Positions 32,931 through 44,874 of a stretch of 64,000 nt of DNA are shown piece after piece. Location of the stretch: assembly GCF_004912275.1 (NCBI RefSeq), contig NZ_STGY01000055.1, positions 36,145 to 100,144 on the forward strand. Direction: 5' to 3'. The position numbers were made by a program, and so were the translations under genes. The first letter of the stretch is position 1; each line of letters begins with the position of its first letter. This DNA is from Glycomyces buryatensis (GTDB lineage: Bacteria; Actinomycetota; Actinomycetes; Mycobacteriales; Micromonosporaceae). The notes below the pieces were generated by a model that was not told where the DNA came from, ran no database searches, and saw nothing but the letters and a program-made list of their open reading frames with translations.

Positions 32931-32979
32931 GGGTAGATCGTTAATAAGATCACCGCCCCACACGCCTGAGAGGACGCTT

Positions 32980-34365
32980 GTGACCACTCACGCAACCCCG
33001 GATGCCGACGTCATCGTCGTCGGAGCGGGACCTGGTGGTTCAGCCGCGGCCTACCACCTGGCCGCCCGGGGCGTCGACGTACTGCTGTTGGAGAAGACCC
33101 ACTTCCCGCGCGAGAAGGTCTGCGGGGACGGGCTGACCCCCCGCTCGGTCGCGCAGCTGCTCAAGATGGGCGTCGACACCTCTGAATCCGCCGGCTGGAT
33201 CCACAACAAGGGCCTGCGGGTCGTCGCCGACGACGCCGCGCTCGAAATCGACTGGCCCGTCCTGGAGTCCTTCCCCTCCTACGGCCTCGCCAGGACCCGC
33301 ATGGACTTCGACGAGATCCTGGCCGCCCGCGCCGTCGCCGCCGGGGCCTCGCTCCAGACCGGCGTCCGCGTCGTCGCCCCCGTGTTCGACCTGGCCGGGC
33401 GCGTCACCGGCGTCAGCGCCGAACAGGGCGGCGAGACCGTCGTCTTCAAGGCGCCCTTGGTGATCGCCGCAGACGGCGTCTCCGGGCGCCTGGCCTTGTC
33501 CCTCGGCATCAAGCGGGACGAGAAGCGCCCCATGGGCGTCGCGGTCCGCCAGTACTACAAGAGCCCCCTCAAGCACGACGACGACTACCTCGAATCCCAT
33601 CTGGCGCTGCGCACCGCCGAGGCACCCGACGTCCTCCAGCCCGGCTACGGGTGGATCTTCGGGCTCGGCGACGGCCGCGTCAACGTCGGGCTCGGCGTCC
33701 TCAACTCCTCGACCGGGTACCAGAAGACGAACTACCGCTCGCTGCTGCGGAACTGGCTCGAGAACACCCCCGAGGAATGGGGCCTCGTGGAGGAGTCGAA
33801 CGCCGACGGGCCCGTGCGCGGCGCCGCCCTTCCCATGGGCTTCAACCGGGTCCCGCACTACAGCCGCGGCCTGATGCTCGTGGGCGACGCGGGCGGCATG
33901 GTCAACCCGTTCAACGGCGAGGGCATCGCCTACGCCATCGAATCGGGCGAGATCGCCGCCGACATCGTCGCCGCGGCGCTTCGCGAACCCACCGTCCCGC
34001 GTCGGGAAGCGGCCCTGCGTCGTTATCCAGAGCGGATGGACGCATTGCTGGGTTCCTACTACCGGATGGGCGGCATCTTCGTCGACCTCATCGGTCGTCC
34101 GCAGATCATGAAGCTGTGCACCGAGCACGGACTCAAGCACCCCGCCCTCATGCGCCTGGTGTTGAAACTGCTGGCGAACCTCACCGACCGGCCCGGACGC
34201 GACACCGCGGACCGGATCGTCAACGGGATGCGGGTCGTCACGCCCCGATTGGGCCGGGCCAATACTCGGCTCGGAAGCTCCGCCACCCGGGGCAAGCCCC
34301 GGTCCGCAAGCTTCGCCACTCGAGCCAATGTTCGGCTCGCAAGCGTCGCCGAAGAAAGGTCCTGA
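32980..34365 (+). CDS. menJ: Menaquinone reductase (MenJ/geranylgeranyl reductase family)
   Basis: The flavoprotein (461 aa, GTG start with GAGAGGA upstream) has the FAD dinucleotide motif VIVVGAGPGGSAAAYHLA, the family box KVCGDGLTPRSV and the second FAD motif GLMLVGDAGGMVNPFNGEGIAYAIESG. In mycobacteria MenJ saturates one isoprene unit of menaquinone-9; the gene sits before nuoA in Streptomyces as here. The last 40 residues (RANTRLGSSATRG...) are low-complexity and encoded by short DNA repeats also found in nuoG, so the tail is probably dispensable. It is the first gene of the long nuo transcript. Confidence 0.88.
   Translation: MTTHATPDADVIVVGAGPGGSAAAYHLAARGVDVLLLEKTHFPREKVCGDGLTPRSVAQLLKMGVDTSESAGWIHNKGLRVVADDAALEIDWPVLESFPSYGLARTRMDFDEILAARAVAAGASLQTGVRVVAPVFDLAGRVTGVSAEQGGETVVFKAPLVIAADGVSGRLALSLGIKRDEKRPMGVAVRQYYKSPLKHDDDYLESHLALRTAEAPDVLQPGYGWIFGLGDGRVNVGLGVLNSSTGYQKTNYRSLLRNWLENTPEEWGLVEESNADGPVRGAALPMGFNRVPHYSRGLMLVGDAGGMVNPFNGEGIAYAIESGEIAADIVAAALREPTVPRREAALRRYPERMDALLGSYYRMGGIFVDLIGRPQIMKLCTEHGLKHPALMRLVLKLLANLTDRPGRDTADRIVNGMRVVTPRLGRANTRLGSSATRGKPRSASFATRANVRLASVAEERS
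34267..34351 (+). repeat. Degenerate short repeats inside the end of menJ
   Basis: Three imperfect copies of a CGGCTCGCAAGCGTCGCCG-type unit occur at 34267-34285, 34301-34317 and 34333-34351. The last is identical over 19 bp to 41826-41844 at the end of nuoG, where it is read in another frame. Confidence 0.6.
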
Positions 34366-34369
34366 GCGG

Positions 34370-34729
34370 ATGGAAGTCTACGTACCGGTCATCATCATGT
34401 TCGCCATTGGAGCCGGCTTCGGCGTCGTCTCGGTGGTCGCCGCGCGAATCACCGGCCCCAGACGTGTGAACCGGGCCAAGAACGACCCCTACGAGTGCGG
34501 GATCGAGCCGGCCCCGACCACCTCGGGAGCGACCAAGTTCCCGGTGAAGTTCTACCTCACGGCGATGCTGTTCATCGTCTTCGACATCGAGATCATCTTC
34601 CTGGTGCCCTGGGCGGTCCACCACGACGTGCTCGGCGTCTTCGGCTTCTGGGCCGTAGTCATGTTCATCGGAGCGCTGTTCGTCGCCTACGCCTACGAAT
34701 GGCGCCGCGGCGGTCTGGACTGGGATTAA
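34370..34729 (+). CDS. nuoA: NADH-quinone oxidoreductase subunit A
   Basis: The start at 34370 follows AAAGG and lies 4 nt after the menJ stop; an upstream in-frame ATG at 34328 lies inside menJ. The 119-residue membrane subunit has three transmembrane helices and the conserved DPYECGIEP loop and [12 protein letters not shown] segment of NuoA, which line the quinone site of complex I. First of fourteen contiguous nuo genes. Confidence 0.95.
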   Translation: MEVYVPVIIMFAIGAGFGVVSVVAARITGPRRVNRAKNDPYECGIEPAPTTSGATKFPVKFYLTAMLFIVFDIEIIFLVPWAVHHDVLGVFGFWAVVMFIGALFVAYAYEWRRGGLDWD

Positions 34730-34733
34730 GACA

Positions 34734-35369
34734 ATGGGTATCGAAGAGAAACTCCCGCAAGGCATCATCCTCACCTCCGTCGAGGCCCTGGTCAACTGGA
34801 CCAGGCGGGCCTCCATGTGGCCGGCCACGTTCGGACTCGCCTGCTGCGCCATCGAGATGATGGCGACCGGCGCGGCCCGCTACGACACCGGCCGCTTCGG
34901 CATGGAGGTCTTCAGAGCCTCACCGCGCCAAGCGGACCTGATGATCGTCGCCGGGCGGGTGAGCCAGAAGATGGCCCCGGTCCTGCGCCAGATCTACGAC
35001 CAGATGGCCGAGCCCAAGTGGGTCCTGTCGATGGGCGTGTGCGCCACCTCCGGCGGCATGTTCAACAACTACGCGATCGTGCAGGGCGTCGACCACGTCG
35101 TCCCCGTCGACATGTACCTCCCCGGCTGCCCCCCGCGCCCTGAGATGCTCCTCGACGCGATCCTCAAACTCCACGAGAAGGTCCAGCACGAGCCGCTCGG
35201 CGAGAAGCGCCGCGAGGCCCTCGCCGACCTGCCCGAGCCCGCCATCAAACCCGGCGCCATGCCCTCCTCGTACCGCTTCGACAAGCAGCGCAAGAAGGAA
35301 TGGGCCGAGGCAGTGAAGGACGGGACCGAGGAGCAACTGCGGATCCGCAAGGCGGTGGCAAAGCGATGA
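34734..35369 (+). CDS. nuoB: NADH-quinone oxidoreductase subunit B
   Basis: The 211-residue peripheral-arm subunit carries cluster N2, the last iron-sulfur centre before quinone. Ligand motifs are seen as [20 protein letters not shown] and [15 protein letters not shown]. The C-terminal 40 residues (Lys/Arg/Glu-rich) extend past the enzyme core, as is common in actinobacteria. It starts 4 nt after nuoA and overlaps nuoC by 4 nt. Confidence 0.97.
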   Translation: MGIEEKLPQGIILTSVEALVNWTRRASMWPATFGLACCAIEMMATGAARYDTGRFGMEVFRASPRQADLMIVAGRVSQKMAPVLRQIYDQMAEPKWVLSMGVCATSGGMFNNYAIVQGVDHVVPVDMYLPGCPPRPEMLLDAILKLHEKVQHEPLGEKRREALADLPEPAIKPGAMPSSYRFDKQRKKEWAEAVKDGTEEQLRIRKAVAKR

Positions 35370-36031
35370 GCGACGGCGAAATCCAACCGGTCGGCCAGGA
35401 GGCCCAGGGACTCTTCGGCGTCTCCGGCTCGGGCGACACCTCCGGCTTCGGCGGCCTGGTCAACCAGAGCCCGAGCGCCGCCCCGCTGGTCTCCACGCCC
35501 GCGCCGCTCGGGGAGTACTTCGACGAAGTGGTCGACTCGCTCCAGCAGCTGCTCGGAGACGACATCGCGAGGGCGGTGATCGTGGACCGGGGCGAGCTGA
35601 CCATCCACGTCGCGCCCGACCGCGTCGCCGACGTCTGCCAATCCATGCGCGACGACGAGAACCTCCGCTTCGAGCTGTGCAGCTCGGTGTCCGGAGTCGA
35701 CTACCCGGAGCAGGCGAACCGGCTGCACGTGGTCTACCACCTGACGTCCATGACCTACCGGCGCCGGGTCCGGCTCGAAACCGCCGTGAGCCTCGACCAC
35801 CCGGTCGTGGCCAGCGTGACCGCCGTGTACCCGACCGCCGACTGGCAGGAGCGCGAGGCCTACGACATGTTCGGTGTCGTCTTCGAGGGCCACCCGCACC
35901 TGACCCGGATTCTCATGCCCGACGACTGGGAGGGCTACCCGCAGCGCAAGGACTATCCCTTGGGCGGCATCGCGGTCGAATACAAGGGCGCGCATATCCC
36001 GCCGCCGGACGAACGGAGGGCTTACAAGTGA
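35366..36031 (+). CDS. nuoC: NADH-quinone oxidoreductase subunit C
   Basis: I place the start at the ATGA overlap with nuoB. The 221-residue subunit of the quinone-module arm has an actinobacterial N-terminal extension (to about residue 40), then the 30-kDa subunit domain with the signature [37 protein letters not shown]. It is separate from nuoD, unlike in E. coli. It overlaps nuoD by 4 nt. Confidence 0.96.
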   Translation: MSDGEIQPVGQEAQGLFGVSGSGDTSGFGGLVNQSPSAAPLVSTPAPLGEYFDEVVDSLQQLLGDDIARAVIVDRGELTIHVAPDRVADVCQSMRDDENLRFELCSSVSGVDYPEQANRLHVVYHLTSMTYRRRVRLETAVSLDHPVVASVTAVYPTADWQEREAYDMFGVVFEGHPHLTRILMPDDWEGYPQRKDYPLGGIAVEYKGAHIPPPDERRAYK

Positions 36032-37380
36032 CCGCCACCGACAACGCTCACGACATCTTCGAAGACGAGGATGCCTATGCGGCCGAACGGGACACGACCG
36101 AAGGCAAGGTCTACACCGTCACCGGAGGCGACTGGGACGAGATGGTCGCCGCCGTCGACCCGGTCAACGACGAACGCCTCATCGTCAACCTCGGTCCGCA
36201 GCACCCGTCCACGCACGGCGTGCTCCGCCTGGTCTGCGAGATGGAGGGCGAGACCGTCCGCTCCGTCCGGCCCGTCATCGGCTACCTCCACACCGGCATC
36301 GAGAAGAACCTCGAATACCGGACCTGGACCCAGGGCTGCACCTTCGTCACCCGCGCCGACTACCTCGCGCCGATCTTCAACGAGACCGGCTACTGCCTCG
36401 CCGTCGAGAAACTCCTCGACATCGAAGTACCGAAGCGCGCCAACACCATCCGCGTCATCATGATGGAGCTCAACCGCATCAGCTCCCACCTGGTCGCCCT
36501 CGCGACGACCGGCATGGAGCTCGGCGCGCTCTCGATGATGATCTACGGCTTCCGCGACCGCGAGAAGATCCTCGACATCTTCGAAGCCGTCTGCGGCCTG
36601 CGCATGAACATGGCCTACGTCCGCCCCGGCGGCGTCTCCCAGGACATCCCCGCCGAAGCCGTCGGCATGATCCGCGACTTCGTCGACTACATGCCGCAGG
36701 GCCTCGACGACTACGAAGGCCTCCTCACCGGCAACGCCATCTGGCAGGAACGCACCCAAGGCGTCGGCTACCTCGACGTCTCCGGCTGCCTCGCCATGGG
36801 CGTCACCGGACCCGTCCTGCGCTCAGCCGGCCTCGGCTGGGACCTGCGCAAGACCATGCCCTACTGCGGCTACGAGGAATACGACTTCGACGTGCCCACC
36901 CACAACGGCGCCGACGCCTGGGCCCGCTACGTCATCCGCCTCGCCGAGATCCGCGAAAGCCTCAAGATCATCAGCCAGGGACTCGACAAGCTCGAACCCG
37001 GACCGGTCATGGTCGCCGACAAGAAGATCGCCTGGCCCGCCCAGCTCGCCACCGGCGCCGACGGCATGGGCAACAGCCTCAACCACATCCGCCACATCAT
37101 GAGCCAGTCGATGGAAGCGCTGATCCACCACTTCAAGCTCGTCACCGAGGGCTTCCGAGTCCCCGCCGGGCAGGTATACACCGCGATCGAGTCCCCCCGC
37201 GGGGAACTGGGCATCCACGCCGTCTCCGACGGCGGCACCCGCCCGTTCCGCGTCCACATGCGGGAACCCTCCTTCGTCAACTTGCAGGCACTCCCCGCCC
37301 TCGCCGAGGGCGGCCTCCTCGCCGACGTCATCGCCGGCGGGGCCTCGCTCGACCCCGTCATGGGAGGTTGCGACCGATGA
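36028..37380 (+). CDS. nuoD: NADH-quinone oxidoreductase subunit D
   Basis: The start is a GTG at 36028 overlapping the nuoC stop (GTGA) and preceded by GGAGGG; this gives 450 residues. It has the 49-kDa subunit features [23 protein letters not shown], the RISSHL helix, and a C-terminal ESPRGELG...[13 protein letters not shown]. It forms the quinone-binding chamber with NuoB. The long open frame upstream of 36028 is a shadow of nuoC. Confidence 0.97.
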   Translation: MTATDNAHDIFEDEDAYAAERDTTEGKVYTVTGGDWDEMVAAVDPVNDERLIVNLGPQHPSTHGVLRLVCEMEGETVRSVRPVIGYLHTGIEKNLEYRTWTQGCTFVTRADYLAPIFNETGYCLAVEKLLDIEVPKRANTIRVIMMELNRISSHLVALATTGMELGALSMMIYGFRDREKILDIFEAVCGLRMNMAYVRPGGVSQDIPAEAVGMIRDFVDYMPQGLDDYEGLLTGNAIWQERTQGVGYLDVSGCLAMGVTGPVLRSAGLGWDLRKTMPYCGYEEYDFDVPTHNGADAWARYVIRLAEIRESLKIISQGLDKLEPGPVMVADKKIAWPAQLATGADGMGNSLNHIRHIMSQSMEALIHHFKLVTEGFRVPAGQVYTAIESPRGELGIHAVSDGGTRPFRVHMREPSFVNLQALPALAEGGLLADVIAGGASLDPVMGGCDR

Positions 37381-38069
37381 GCTACCCGGACCACATCCGC
37401 GACCAGGCCGAACAGGTCATGCGCCGCTACCCGCAGGGCCGCGAGCGCTCAGCGCTCCTACCGCTGCTCCACCTCGTGCAATCCCACGACGGGTACATCT
37501 CCGAAGACGGCATCGCCTTCTGCGCCGAAGCCCTGGGACTCACCAAGGCCCAAGTCCAGGCCGTGTCCACCTTCTACACCATGTACAAGCGGGAACCGGC
37601 CGGCGACTGGCTCGTCAGCGTCTGCACCAACACCCTCTGCCAGGCCAAAGGCGGACAGAAGGTCTTCGACGCACTCGCCGACGACCTCGACATCGGACAC
37701 GACGAGTCCACCCCCGACGGCAAGTTCACCCTCGAACACGCCGAATGCCTCGCCGCCTGCGACTACGCCCCCGTCGTCACCGTCAACTACGAGTTCTTCG
37801 ACAATATGGACGAAGCCCAGGCCCTCGAACTGGTCCACCAGCTCAAAGAGGGCAAGCGGCCCATCCCGTCCCGAGGAGCGCCGCTGTGCACCCTCCGCGA
37901 GATGTCCGTCCAGCTCGCCGGATTCGAAGACGAACGCGAAGTCGGCCTGGAAGGCAATGCCCAAGGCGACGCCACCCTCGCCGGAGCCCGGCTGGCCGCC
38001 GAGGCCGGCATCACCGCGCCGGCCTTCGACCCCACCGCGCCGCTGGTAGCAAAAGAGGAAGCGAAGTGA
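37377..38069 (+). CDS. nuoE: NADH-quinone oxidoreductase subunit E
   Basis: The start at 37377 makes an ATGA overlap with nuoD. The 230-residue subunit has a thioredoxin-like [2Fe-2S] domain (cluster N1a) with ligands in [11 protein letters not shown] and [13 protein letters not shown]. The last 60 residues form the usual actinobacterial variable tail. It partners NuoF in the NADH-oxidising module. Confidence 0.95.
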   Translation: MSYPDHIRDQAEQVMRRYPQGRERSALLPLLHLVQSHDGYISEDGIAFCAEALGLTKAQVQAVSTFYTMYKREPAGDWLVSVCTNTLCQAKGGQKVFDALADDLDIGHDESTPDGKFTLEHAECLAACDYAPVVTVNYEFFDNMDEAQALELVHQLKEGKRPIPSRGAPLCTLREMSVQLAGFEDEREVGLEGNAQGDATLAGARLAAEAGITAPAFDPTAPLVAKEEAK

Positions 38070-39400
38070 GTCGAGTAACCGTGCCTGGCCCCAGACGACC
38101 CTCCGAAGACGTCCTCAACAAGCTCAAGCCCGTCATCACCAAGCGCTGGCTCTCGCCCGGCGCTTGGCGGCGCGACGTCTACGAGCAGCTCGACGGCTAC
38201 AAGGCCCTGCGCAAGGCACTGACCTACGAGCCGGGCGACCTGATCACGTTCATGAAGGACTCCGGGCACCGCGGCCGCGGCGGCGCCGGGTTCCCCGTCG
38301 GCATGAAGTGGCAGTTCGTGCCCGACGACGGCCAGGAGCACTACCTGGTCGTCAACGCCGACGAGGGCGAGCCGGGCACCTGCAAGGACCTGCCGCTCAT
38401 GATGAACGACCCGCACTCGGTCATCGAGGGCATCGCGATCGCCTCCTACGCCATCAAGGCGAACCGGGCGTTCGTGTACGTGCGCGGCGAGGCCGTCCAC
38501 GCCGCTCGCAGGCTCCGTGGTGCTGTCGCCGAGGCGAAGGAAGCCGGATACCTCGGCAAGGACATCCTCGGCTCGGGCTTCGACCTCGAAGTGGTGATCC
38601 ACTCGGGCGCGGGCGCCTACATCTGCGGCGAGGAGACCGCCCTGCTGGACTCGCTCGAGGGCAAGCGGGGCCAGCCGCGGCTGCGGCCGCCGTTCCCGGC
38701 CACGCACGGGCTCTACCAGAAGCCCACGTGCATCAACAATGTCGGCACCATCGCCGCCGTCCCGCACATCGTGCTCGGCGGCGCCGAATGGTGGAAGTCA
38801 ATCGGCTCGGAGAACTCGGCCGGGACGATGATCTACTCGCTGTCGGGCCGCGTCAAGCGCCCCGGCCAGTACGAATGCTCGATGGGGACGACCCTCGCCG
38901 AACTCATCGAACTGGCCGGCGGCATGGAGGACGGGCACGAGCTCAAGTTCTTCACCCCCGGCGGTTCGTCGACGCCGATGCTCTCGGCCGAACACGTCGA
39001 CGTCCCCCTGGACTTCGACAATGTCTCCAAGGCCGGATCCATCCTGGGCACCACGGCGCTCATGATCTTCTCCGACCAGGACTGCCCGGTCGTCGCCTGC
39101 TGGCGGTGGCTGAAGTTCTACCAGCACGAATCGTGCGGCAAATGCACGCCGTGCCGCGAGGGCAACTACTGGATGGTCCGCGTCTACGAGCGCATCCTGT
39201 CCGGCACCGGCACCCCCGCCGACCTGAAACTGCTGACGGACGCGTGCCGGAACCTGCTCGGCCGGTCCTTCTGCGGCCTCGGCGACGGCGCGACCTCCTG
39301 CGTCACTTCATCACTGAAGTACTTCAAGCAGGACTACCTCGACTACATCGACGGCCACAAGCAGCCCCTCTTTGACGCCGTGCAGATCGGAGCGCACTGA
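38066..39400 (+). CDS. nuoF: NADH-quinone oxidoreductase subunit F
   Basis: The start is a GTG overlapping nuoE by 4 nt, with AGAGGAAG upstream; 444 residues. It contains the NADH/FMN site [25 protein letters not shown] and the [4Fe-4S] N3 ligands [12 protein letters not shown] with a later cysteine in [10 protein letters not shown]. It accepts hydride from NADH at FMN and starts the electron chain of complex I. Confidence 0.97.
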   Translation: MSRVTVPGPRRPSEDVLNKLKPVITKRWLSPGAWRRDVYEQLDGYKALRKALTYEPGDLITFMKDSGHRGRGGAGFPVGMKWQFVPDDGQEHYLVVNADEGEPGTCKDLPLMMNDPHSVIEGIAIASYAIKANRAFVYVRGEAVHAARRLRGAVAEAKEAGYLGKDILGSGFDLEVVIHSGAGAYICGEETALLDSLEGKRGQPRLRPPFPATHGLYQKPTCINNVGTIAAVPHIVLGGAEWWKSIGSENSAGTMIYSLSGRVKRPGQYECSMGTTLAELIELAGGMEDGHELKFFTPGGSSTPMLSAEHVDVPLDFDNVSKAGSILGTTALMIFSDQDCPVVACWRWLKFYQHESCGKCTPCREGNYWMVRVYERILSGTGTPADLKLLTDACRNLLGRSFCGLGDGATSCVTSSLKYFKQDYLDYIDGHKQPLFDAVQIGAH

Positions 39401-41874
39401 TGAGCGACCAAGTCACGTTCACGATCGATGGCGTAGAAGTCACCGTCCCCAAGGGCACCTTGCTCATTCGGGCCGCCGAGCAGCTCGGCATCGAGATCCC
39501 CCGGTTCTGCGACCACCCGCTGCTGGAGCCCGCCGGGGCCTGCCGCCAATGCCTGGTCGACGTCCCCGACATGGGCAATGGACGCGGCATGCCCAAGCCG
39601 GCCGCCTCGTGCACCACCACCGCGATGCCGGGGATGGTCGTCAAGACCCAGCACACCAGCGAGATCGCGCGGGACGCCCAGGAGGGGATCATGGAGTTCC
39701 TCCTGATCAACCACCCCCTGGACTGCCCCGTCTGCGACAAGGGCGGCGAATGCCCGCTCCAGAACCAGGCCATGTCGGCCGGCCGCACCGAGACCCGCAT
39801 GGAGGTGGCCGACAAGCGCCAGTACAAGAAGGCGCTGCCGATCTCCTCGCAGGTCCTGCTCGACCGCGAACGCTGCGTCCTGTGCGCCAGGTGCACCCGC
39901 TTCTCCGACCAGATCGCCGGCGACCCCTTCATCGAGCTGATGGAACGGTCCGCGCTCGAACAGGTCGGCGTCTACGAGGACGAGCCGTTCGAGTCCTACT
40001 TCTCCGGCAACACCGTGCAGATCTGCCCGGTCGGCGCGCTCACCGGCACCCAGTATCGCTTCCGCTCCAGGCCTTTCGACCTCGTCTCCAGCCCCAGCGT
40101 GTGCGAGCACTGCGCCGCCGGCTGCGACCAGCGCACGGACCACCGGCGCGGCAAGGTCCTGCGCCGCCTCGCCGGGAACGACCCGGCCGTCAACGAGGAG
40201 TGGAACTGCGACAAGGGCCGCTGGGCCTCGTCGTACATCGACTCCGCCGACCGCATCACCAAGCCGATGGTCCGCGAGGAGGACGGCTCGCTGCGCGAGG
40301 CCTCCTGGCCCGAGGCACTGCGCCGGGCCGCCAAGGGCCTCAAGGCGGCCTCGAGCGGCGTCGGGGTCCTGCCCGGCGGTCGCCTCACCGTCGAGGACTC
40401 CTACGGGTACGCCAAGTTCGCGCGCGTCGCCCTGGGCACCAACGACATCGACTTCCGCTCCCGGCCCCACTCGACCGAGGAGTCCGAATTCCTGGCCCAC
40501 TCCGTCGCCGGGGTCTACCCGTCGTCGGGCGCGGTCACCTACGAGGACCTGGAGAAGGCGCCGGTCGTGCTCGTCGCCGGTCTCGAAGTCGAAGAGGAAT
40601 GCCCGATCGCGTTCCTGCGCATGCGCAAGGCCGTCAAGACGAAGGGCCAGCGCGTCCACGTCCTCGCGCCGTTCGCGACGCGGGGCACGACCAAGCTGAA
40701 CGCGAACCTCATCGAGGGACTGCCCGGCGAGGAGGCCGAACTGCTCGACGCCTGGTGCCGCGGAGGCATGGTCCGCGACGCACTCGGCGAAGACGGCGCG
40801 GTCATCCTGCTGGGCGAGCGCCTCGCGACCGTCGAGGGCGCGCTCTCGGCCGCCGTCAAGCTCTCCCGCGCCACCGGCGCCCGCCTCGCCTGGATCCCCA
40901 GGCGCGCAGGCGATCGCGGCGCCGTCGAGGCCGGATGCCTGCCGGGGCTGCTGCCCGGCGGCGGACTCGCCGACTACGCGGCCGACCGCGAGCAGCTGGC
41001 CCGGTACTGGGGCGTCGACGACCTTCCGGGGGCCGACGGGCGCCACGCCTGGCAGATCCTGCAGGCCGCCGCGGAAGGCGAGCTCGACGCGCTCCTGATC
41101 GGCGGCGTCGACCCGTACGACTTCGCCGACGCGCCCGCCGTCGAAGCGGCCCTGTACGCGGCCCGCTTCGTCGTCTCGCTGGAGATCCGCCACTCGGCGG
41201 TCACCCGCGTCGCCGACGTCATCCTCCCGGTCGCGCCCGTCACCGACAAGGACGGCGCCTACTTCGACTGGGAGGGCCGGCTCCGCACCTTCGAGGCCGT
41301 CCTCGAATCGGACCTGATGAGCGACCACTCCGTGCTCAACGCGCTCTCCGCCGCGATGGGCGTCGAACTCGGCGTCGGACTCACGCGCGTGGTCCGGGCC
41401 GAACTGGCCGGGCTTCCCGACCCGATCACCCGCCAGCCCGCCCCCGACTACCAGGTCGACGCCCCGGCGCGGCCGGGCGAGGGAAAGGCGATCCTGGCGA
41501 CCTGGCGGCAGCTGCTCGACGGCGGCTCGCTCCAGGAGAACAATCCGCATCTGGCCGGGTGCGCCCCAGACCCGGTGGTGCGCTTGAGCGCGGCGACCGC
41601 GAAGGCGATCGGCGCCACTGAGGGCTCCGGCGTCACCGTCGCCACCTCGATCGGCGGGATCACGCTGCCGCTGCAGACCACCGACATGCCCGAGGGCGTC
41701 GTCTGGGTGCCGACCAACGCGCCCGGGCGCGGGATCTTCCGCCACCTCGGCGCCGGCTCGGGCGACGTCGTCGCCATCCGCGCCTATCCGGCGGTGCCGA
41801 AGCCCGCCGGCCCTGAGCAGAATCCCGGCTCGCAAGCGTCGCCGGGCAATGAGAAGGAGACGGTCAACTCATGA
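39400..41874 (+). CDS. nuoG: NADH-quinone oxidoreductase subunit G
   Basis: The 824-residue iron-sulfur subunit starts one base into the nuoF stop (TGATG). It carries the N1b [2Fe-2S] motif (CDHP...CRQC), the His/Cys N5 motif ([17 protein letters not shown]), two further clusters ([16 protein letters not shown]) and the N7 ligands CEHCAAGC...C, which many organisms have lost. A molybdopterin-oxidoreductase-like body (about 240-750) follows. The tail [16 protein letters not shown] is encoded partly by a DNA repeat also found in menJ. Confidence 0.96.
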   Translation: MSDQVTFTIDGVEVTVPKGTLLIRAAEQLGIEIPRFCDHPLLEPAGACRQCLVDVPDMGNGRGMPKPAASCTTTAMPGMVVKTQHTSEIARDAQEGIMEFLLINHPLDCPVCDKGGECPLQNQAMSAGRTETRMEVADKRQYKKALPISSQVLLDRERCVLCARCTRFSDQIAGDPFIELMERSALEQVGVYEDEPFESYFSGNTVQICPVGALTGTQYRFRSRPFDLVSSPSVCEHCAAGCDQRTDHRRGKVLRRLAGNDPAVNEEWNCDKGRWASSYIDSADRITKPMVREEDGSLREASWPEALRRAAKGLKAASSGVGVLPGGRLTVEDSYGYAKFARVALGTNDIDFRSRPHSTEESEFLAHSVAGVYPSSGAVTYEDLEKAPVVLVAGLEVEEECPIAFLRMRKAVKTKGQRVHVLAPFATRGTTKLNANLIEGLPGEEAELLDAWCRGGMVRDALGEDGAVILLGERLATVEGALSAAVKLSRATGARLAWIPRRAGDRGAVEAGCLPGLLPGGGLADYAADREQLARYWGVDDLPGADGRHAWQILQAAAEGELDALLIGGVDPYDFADAPAVEAALYAARFVVSLEIRHSAVTRVADVILPVAPVTDKDGAYFDWEGRLRTFEAVLESDLMSDHSVLNALSAAMGVELGVGLTRVVRAELAGLPDPITRQPAPDYQVDAPARPGEGKAILATWRQLLDGGSLQENNPHLAGCAPDPVVRLSAATAKAIGATEGSGVTVATSIGGITLPLQTTDMPEGVVWVPTNAPGRGIFRHLGAGSGDVVAIRAYPAVPKPAGPEQNPGSQASPGNEKETVNS

Positions 41875-43226
41875 ACGACCCGATCTGGCTGATGCTCGTC
41901 AAGGGCGTCCTCGTCTTCGTGGTGCTGGTCCTGCTGGTGCTGTTCACCATCTGGTTCGAGCGGCGCATCGTCGCGATCATGCAGGTGCGGCCCGGCCCGA
42001 ACCGCAACGGGCCCTTCGGTCTGCTCCAGTCGCTCGCCGACGGCCTCAAGTTGGCGTTCAAGGAGGACATCATGCCGCGCACGGCCGACAAGGTCGTGTT
42101 CATCGCCGCGCCGATCATCGCCGTCTCCTGCGCGTTCACCGCGTTCGCGGTGATCCCCTTCGGCCCCGAGGTATCGGTCTTCGGCATCGAGACCGAACTC
42201 CAGCTCACCGACTTCGAGGTCAGCGTCCTGGTCATCCTGGCCTGCTCCGCGCTCGGCGTCTACGGCATCGTCCTGGCCGGCTGGGCCTCCGGCTCGACCT
42301 ACTCGCTGCTCGGCGCGCTCCGCGCCGCCGCCCAGGTCATCTCCTACGAGATCGCCCTCGGCCTCGCGGTCCTGACCGTGTTCTTCCAGTCCCAGCTCAT
42401 GTCCACCGGGGCGATCGTCGAGGCCCAGGCCGAAGGCATCCCGATGAACATCGGCGGGCTCGAACTGACGCTGCCGGGCTGGTACTTCCTGATCCTCGCG
42501 CCCAGCTTCGTCATCTTCGTGATCGCGATGGTCGGCGAGACCAACCGGGCCCCGTTCGACATGCCCGAGGCCGAATCCGAGCTCGTCGCCGGCTTCGCCA
42601 CCGAGTACTCGTCGCTGAAGTACGCGTCGTTCTTCCTGGCCGAGTACGTCAACATGGTCACCATGTCGGCCCTGGCCGTCACCCTCTTCCTCGGCGGCTG
42701 GGCCGCCCCCTTCCCGAACTCGTGGTGGCCCGCCGCCAACGAGGGGTTCCTGCCGCTGGTCTGGTTCTTCGGGAAGGTCATGGCGTTCCTGTTCTTCTAC
42801 GTGTGGCTGCGCGGCACCCTGCCCCGCATCCGCTACGACCAGTTCATGCGGCTGGGCTGGAAGGTCCTCGTCCCCGTCAGCCTGGTGTGGCTGCTCGTGC
42901 TGGCCGCCATGAACATCGGCCTCGACGCGGGCAACGACCTGCCCACCCGCATCGCCTTCGCCGGCGGCGCCGCCATCGTCGTGATGGCGCTGATCTTCTT
43001 CTGGCCCACCAGGAAGCCGTACGAGCCGCCGGCCGAGCCCGACGCGGGACTCGGCGGATTCCCCGTCCCGCCGCTCGACCTCGTCGTCCCGCCCAGCCCG
43101 CGGAGCCTCACCGAGATCGAGCCGGCCAGTGCCACCGCGACCGCCACTGTCGCGAACGGCTCAGGGGCGAACGGCTCGGCCGATGCTTCGAACGGCTCGC
43201 AATCCACGAGTAGGAGGGAGGAGTAA
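41871..43226 (+). CDS. nuoH: NADH-quinone oxidoreductase subunit H
   Basis: The 451-residue membrane subunit has eight transmembrane helices and the signatures [30 protein letters not shown] and [26 protein letters not shown], which form the quinone entrance and E-channel. The C-terminal 70 residues are Pro/Ala/Asn-Gly-Ser rich and cytosolic, a non-conserved extension. It overlaps nuoG by 4 nt. Confidence 0.97.
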   Translation: MNDPIWLMLVKGVLVFVVLVLLVLFTIWFERRIVAIMQVRPGPNRNGPFGLLQSLADGLKLAFKEDIMPRTADKVVFIAAPIIAVSCAFTAFAVIPFGPEVSVFGIETELQLTDFEVSVLVILACSALGVYGIVLAGWASGSTYSLLGALRAAAQVISYEIALGLAVLTVFFQSQLMSTGAIVEAQAEGIPMNIGGLELTLPGWYFLILAPSFVIFVIAMVGETNRAPFDMPEAESELVAGFATEYSSLKYASFFLAEYVNMVTMSALAVTLFLGGWAAPFPNSWWPAANEGFLPLVWFFGKVMAFLFFYVWLRGTLPRIRYDQFMRLGWKVLVPVSLVWLLVLAAMNIGLDAGNDLPTRIAFAGGAAIVVMALIFFWPTRKPYEPPAEPDAGLGGFPVPPLDLVVPPSPRSLTEIEPASATATATVANGSGANGSADASNGSQSTSRREE

Positions 43227-43795
43227 TGTCCGGCTTCGCCAAAGGCTTCGGCGTCACCTTCTCGCACATGTTCAAACCCAAGGTGACCGTCGACTACCCC
43301 GAGCGGCCCCCGAAACTCCAGCCGCGCTACCACGGCCGCCACGTCCTCAACCGTCACCCGGACGGCCTGGAGAAGTGCATCGGCTGCGAGCTGTGCGCCT
43401 GGGCCTGCCCGGCCGACGCGATCTACGTCGAAGGCGCCGAGAACACCGAGGCCGAGCGGTACTCGCCCGGTGAGCGGTACGCCAAGACCTACCAGATCAA
43501 CTACGCCCGCTGCATCTTCTGCGGCCTGTGCGTCGAGGCCTGCCCGACCCGTTCGCTCACCATGTCGAACGAGTACGAGCTCGCCCGCGACGACCGCCGC
43601 GACCTCATCTTCACCAAGGAAGAGCTGCTGGCCCCCCTGAACGAGGGCATGGAGCAGCCGCCGCACCCGATGCGGCTGGGCGACAGCGAAAAGGACTACT
43701 ACGGGTCCGGGCCGACCAACCCCGGCGCCAGCGAAGGCGCCGAGTTCTCCCTCTCGGAGATGCTGGCCGAGACGAAGAAGGGGGCCGAGCAATGA
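43226..43795 (+). CDS. nuoI: NADH-quinone oxidoreductase subunit I
   Basis: The 189-residue ferredoxin-like subunit starts in a TAATG overlap with nuoH after GGAGGGAGG. It carries two [4Fe-4S] clusters N6a/N6b with ligands [16 protein letters not shown] and [16 protein letters not shown] and links NuoG to the N2 cluster in NuoB. Length is normal for actinobacteria. Confidence 0.97.
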   Translation: MSGFAKGFGVTFSHMFKPKVTVDYPERPPKLQPRYHGRHVLNRHPDGLEKCIGCELCAWACPADAIYVEGAENTEAERYSPGERYAKTYQINYARCIFCGLCVEACPTRSLTMSNEYELARDDRRDLIFTKEELLAPLNEGMEQPPHPMRLGDSEKDYYGSGPTNPGASEGAEFSLSEMLAETKKGAEQ

Positions 43796-44568
43796 TCGAC
43801 GTGGCCCAAGCGGCGTCGACCGGCGAGGCCGTCGCGTTCTGGATCCTCGCGCCCATGGCGCTCGGCGGCGCCATCGGTCTCGTGCTGGCCCGCTCGGCGA
43901 TCCACGCCGCGCTCATGCTCGCGCTCACCATGATGTGCCTCGCCGTCTTCTACATCATGCAGTCCGCGCCGTTCCTGGGATTCGTCCAGGTCATGGTCTA
44001 CACCGGCGCGATCATGATGCTGTTCCTGTTCGTGCTCATGCTGTTCGGACGAGATTCGCGCGATTCGATGTTCGAGACGCTGCGCGGGCAGCGGCTCATC
44101 GCCGTATGCCTCGGCATCGGCCTCGCCGCGCTCCTCGCCTCGGGTCTGGCCCACGCCGTCGCCGGCCTCACCGTCGCGGACGGCCCGCCGGTCTCGGCCT
44201 CGGGCGCCGGAGCCGGCTCCAACGTGGAAGCCATCGCCGAATCGCTGTTCAGCACCTACCTCTTCCCGTTCGAGGTCATGTCCGGGGTCCTCACCGTCGC
44301 CGCCGTCGGCGCCCTCATGTTCGCCCACGTCTCCCGCAAGGGCGAGGCGCGCGGACAGAAGCAGGCCAGCCGCGAACGCTTCGCACCCGGCAACTACCCC
44401 GGACCCAGGCCCGGACCCGGCGTGTTCGCCACCTCCGATTCGACCGCGACTCCCGCGCTCGGGCCGGACGGCGCCATCGTCCCCGAGAGTCTGTCCGAAT
44501 ACGTCCCGCCGCGGCAACTCACGCCCGCCGAGTCCGCACCCAAGCACACCGAGGGGAGAGAGGGATGA
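43792..44568 (+). CDS. nuoJ: NADH-quinone oxidoreductase subunit J
   Basis: The start at 43792 overlaps nuoI by 4 nt. The 258-residue subunit has five transmembrane helices with the conserved [45 protein letters not shown] region. The last 80 residues are a Pro/Arg-rich cytosolic tail absent from short homologues. NuoJ carries the helix that couples quinone reduction to the proton channels. Confidence 0.95.
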   Translation: MIDVAQAASTGEAVAFWILAPMALGGAIGLVLARSAIHAALMLALTMMCLAVFYIMQSAPFLGFVQVMVYTGAIMMLFLFVLMLFGRDSRDSMFETLRGQRLIAVCLGIGLAALLASGLAHAVAGLTVADGPPVSASGAGAGSNVEAIAESLFSTYLFPFEVMSGVLTVAAVGALMFAHVSRKGEARGQKQASRERFAPGNYPGPRPGPGVFATSDSTATPALGPDGAIVPESLSEYVPPRQLTPAESAPKHTEGREG

Positions 44569-44864
44569 GCCCGGACTACTACCTGATCCTCGCCGCCGCC
44601 CTGTTCTGCATCGGCGCTGTCGGCGTCCTGATGCGGCGCAACGCCATCGTCGTGTTCATGTGCGTCGAGCTCATGCTCAACGCCGGGAACCTGACGCTGG
44701 TCACCTTCTCCCGCACCACCGGCACCATCGACGGGCAGGTCATGGCGTTCTTCGTCATGGCCGTCGCCGCCGCCGAAGTCGTCATCGGACTCGCCATCAT
44801 CATGGCGATCTTCCGCTCCCGCCGTTCGGCCTCCGTCGACGACGCCAACCTGCTGAAGGCCTAG
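44565..44864 (+). CDS. nuoK: NADH-quinone oxidoreductase subunit K
   Basis: The 99-residue subunit has three transmembrane helices with the conserved glutamates in [11 protein letters not shown] and [11 protein letters not shown] that carry protons. It starts in an ATGA overlap with nuoJ after GAGGGAGAGAGGG. Length is exactly that expected. Confidence 0.97.
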   Translation: MSPDYYLILAAALFCIGAVGVLMRRNAIVVFMCVELMLNAGNLTLVTFSRTTGTIDGQVMAFFVMAVAAAEVVIGLAIIMAIFRSRRSASVDDANLLKA

Positions 44865-44874
44865 AGGGGACCTC

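Noticed and set aside
32652..32995. Small open frames on both strands in the wrbA-menJ spacer
   Set aside because: They lack ribosome-binding sites and overlap the two palindromic operators; the region is regulatory.
39343..41835. An 830-residue minus-strand open frame opposite nuoG
   Set aside because: It is a shadow of nuoG with no recognisable domain; the plus-strand Fe-S motifs are decisive.
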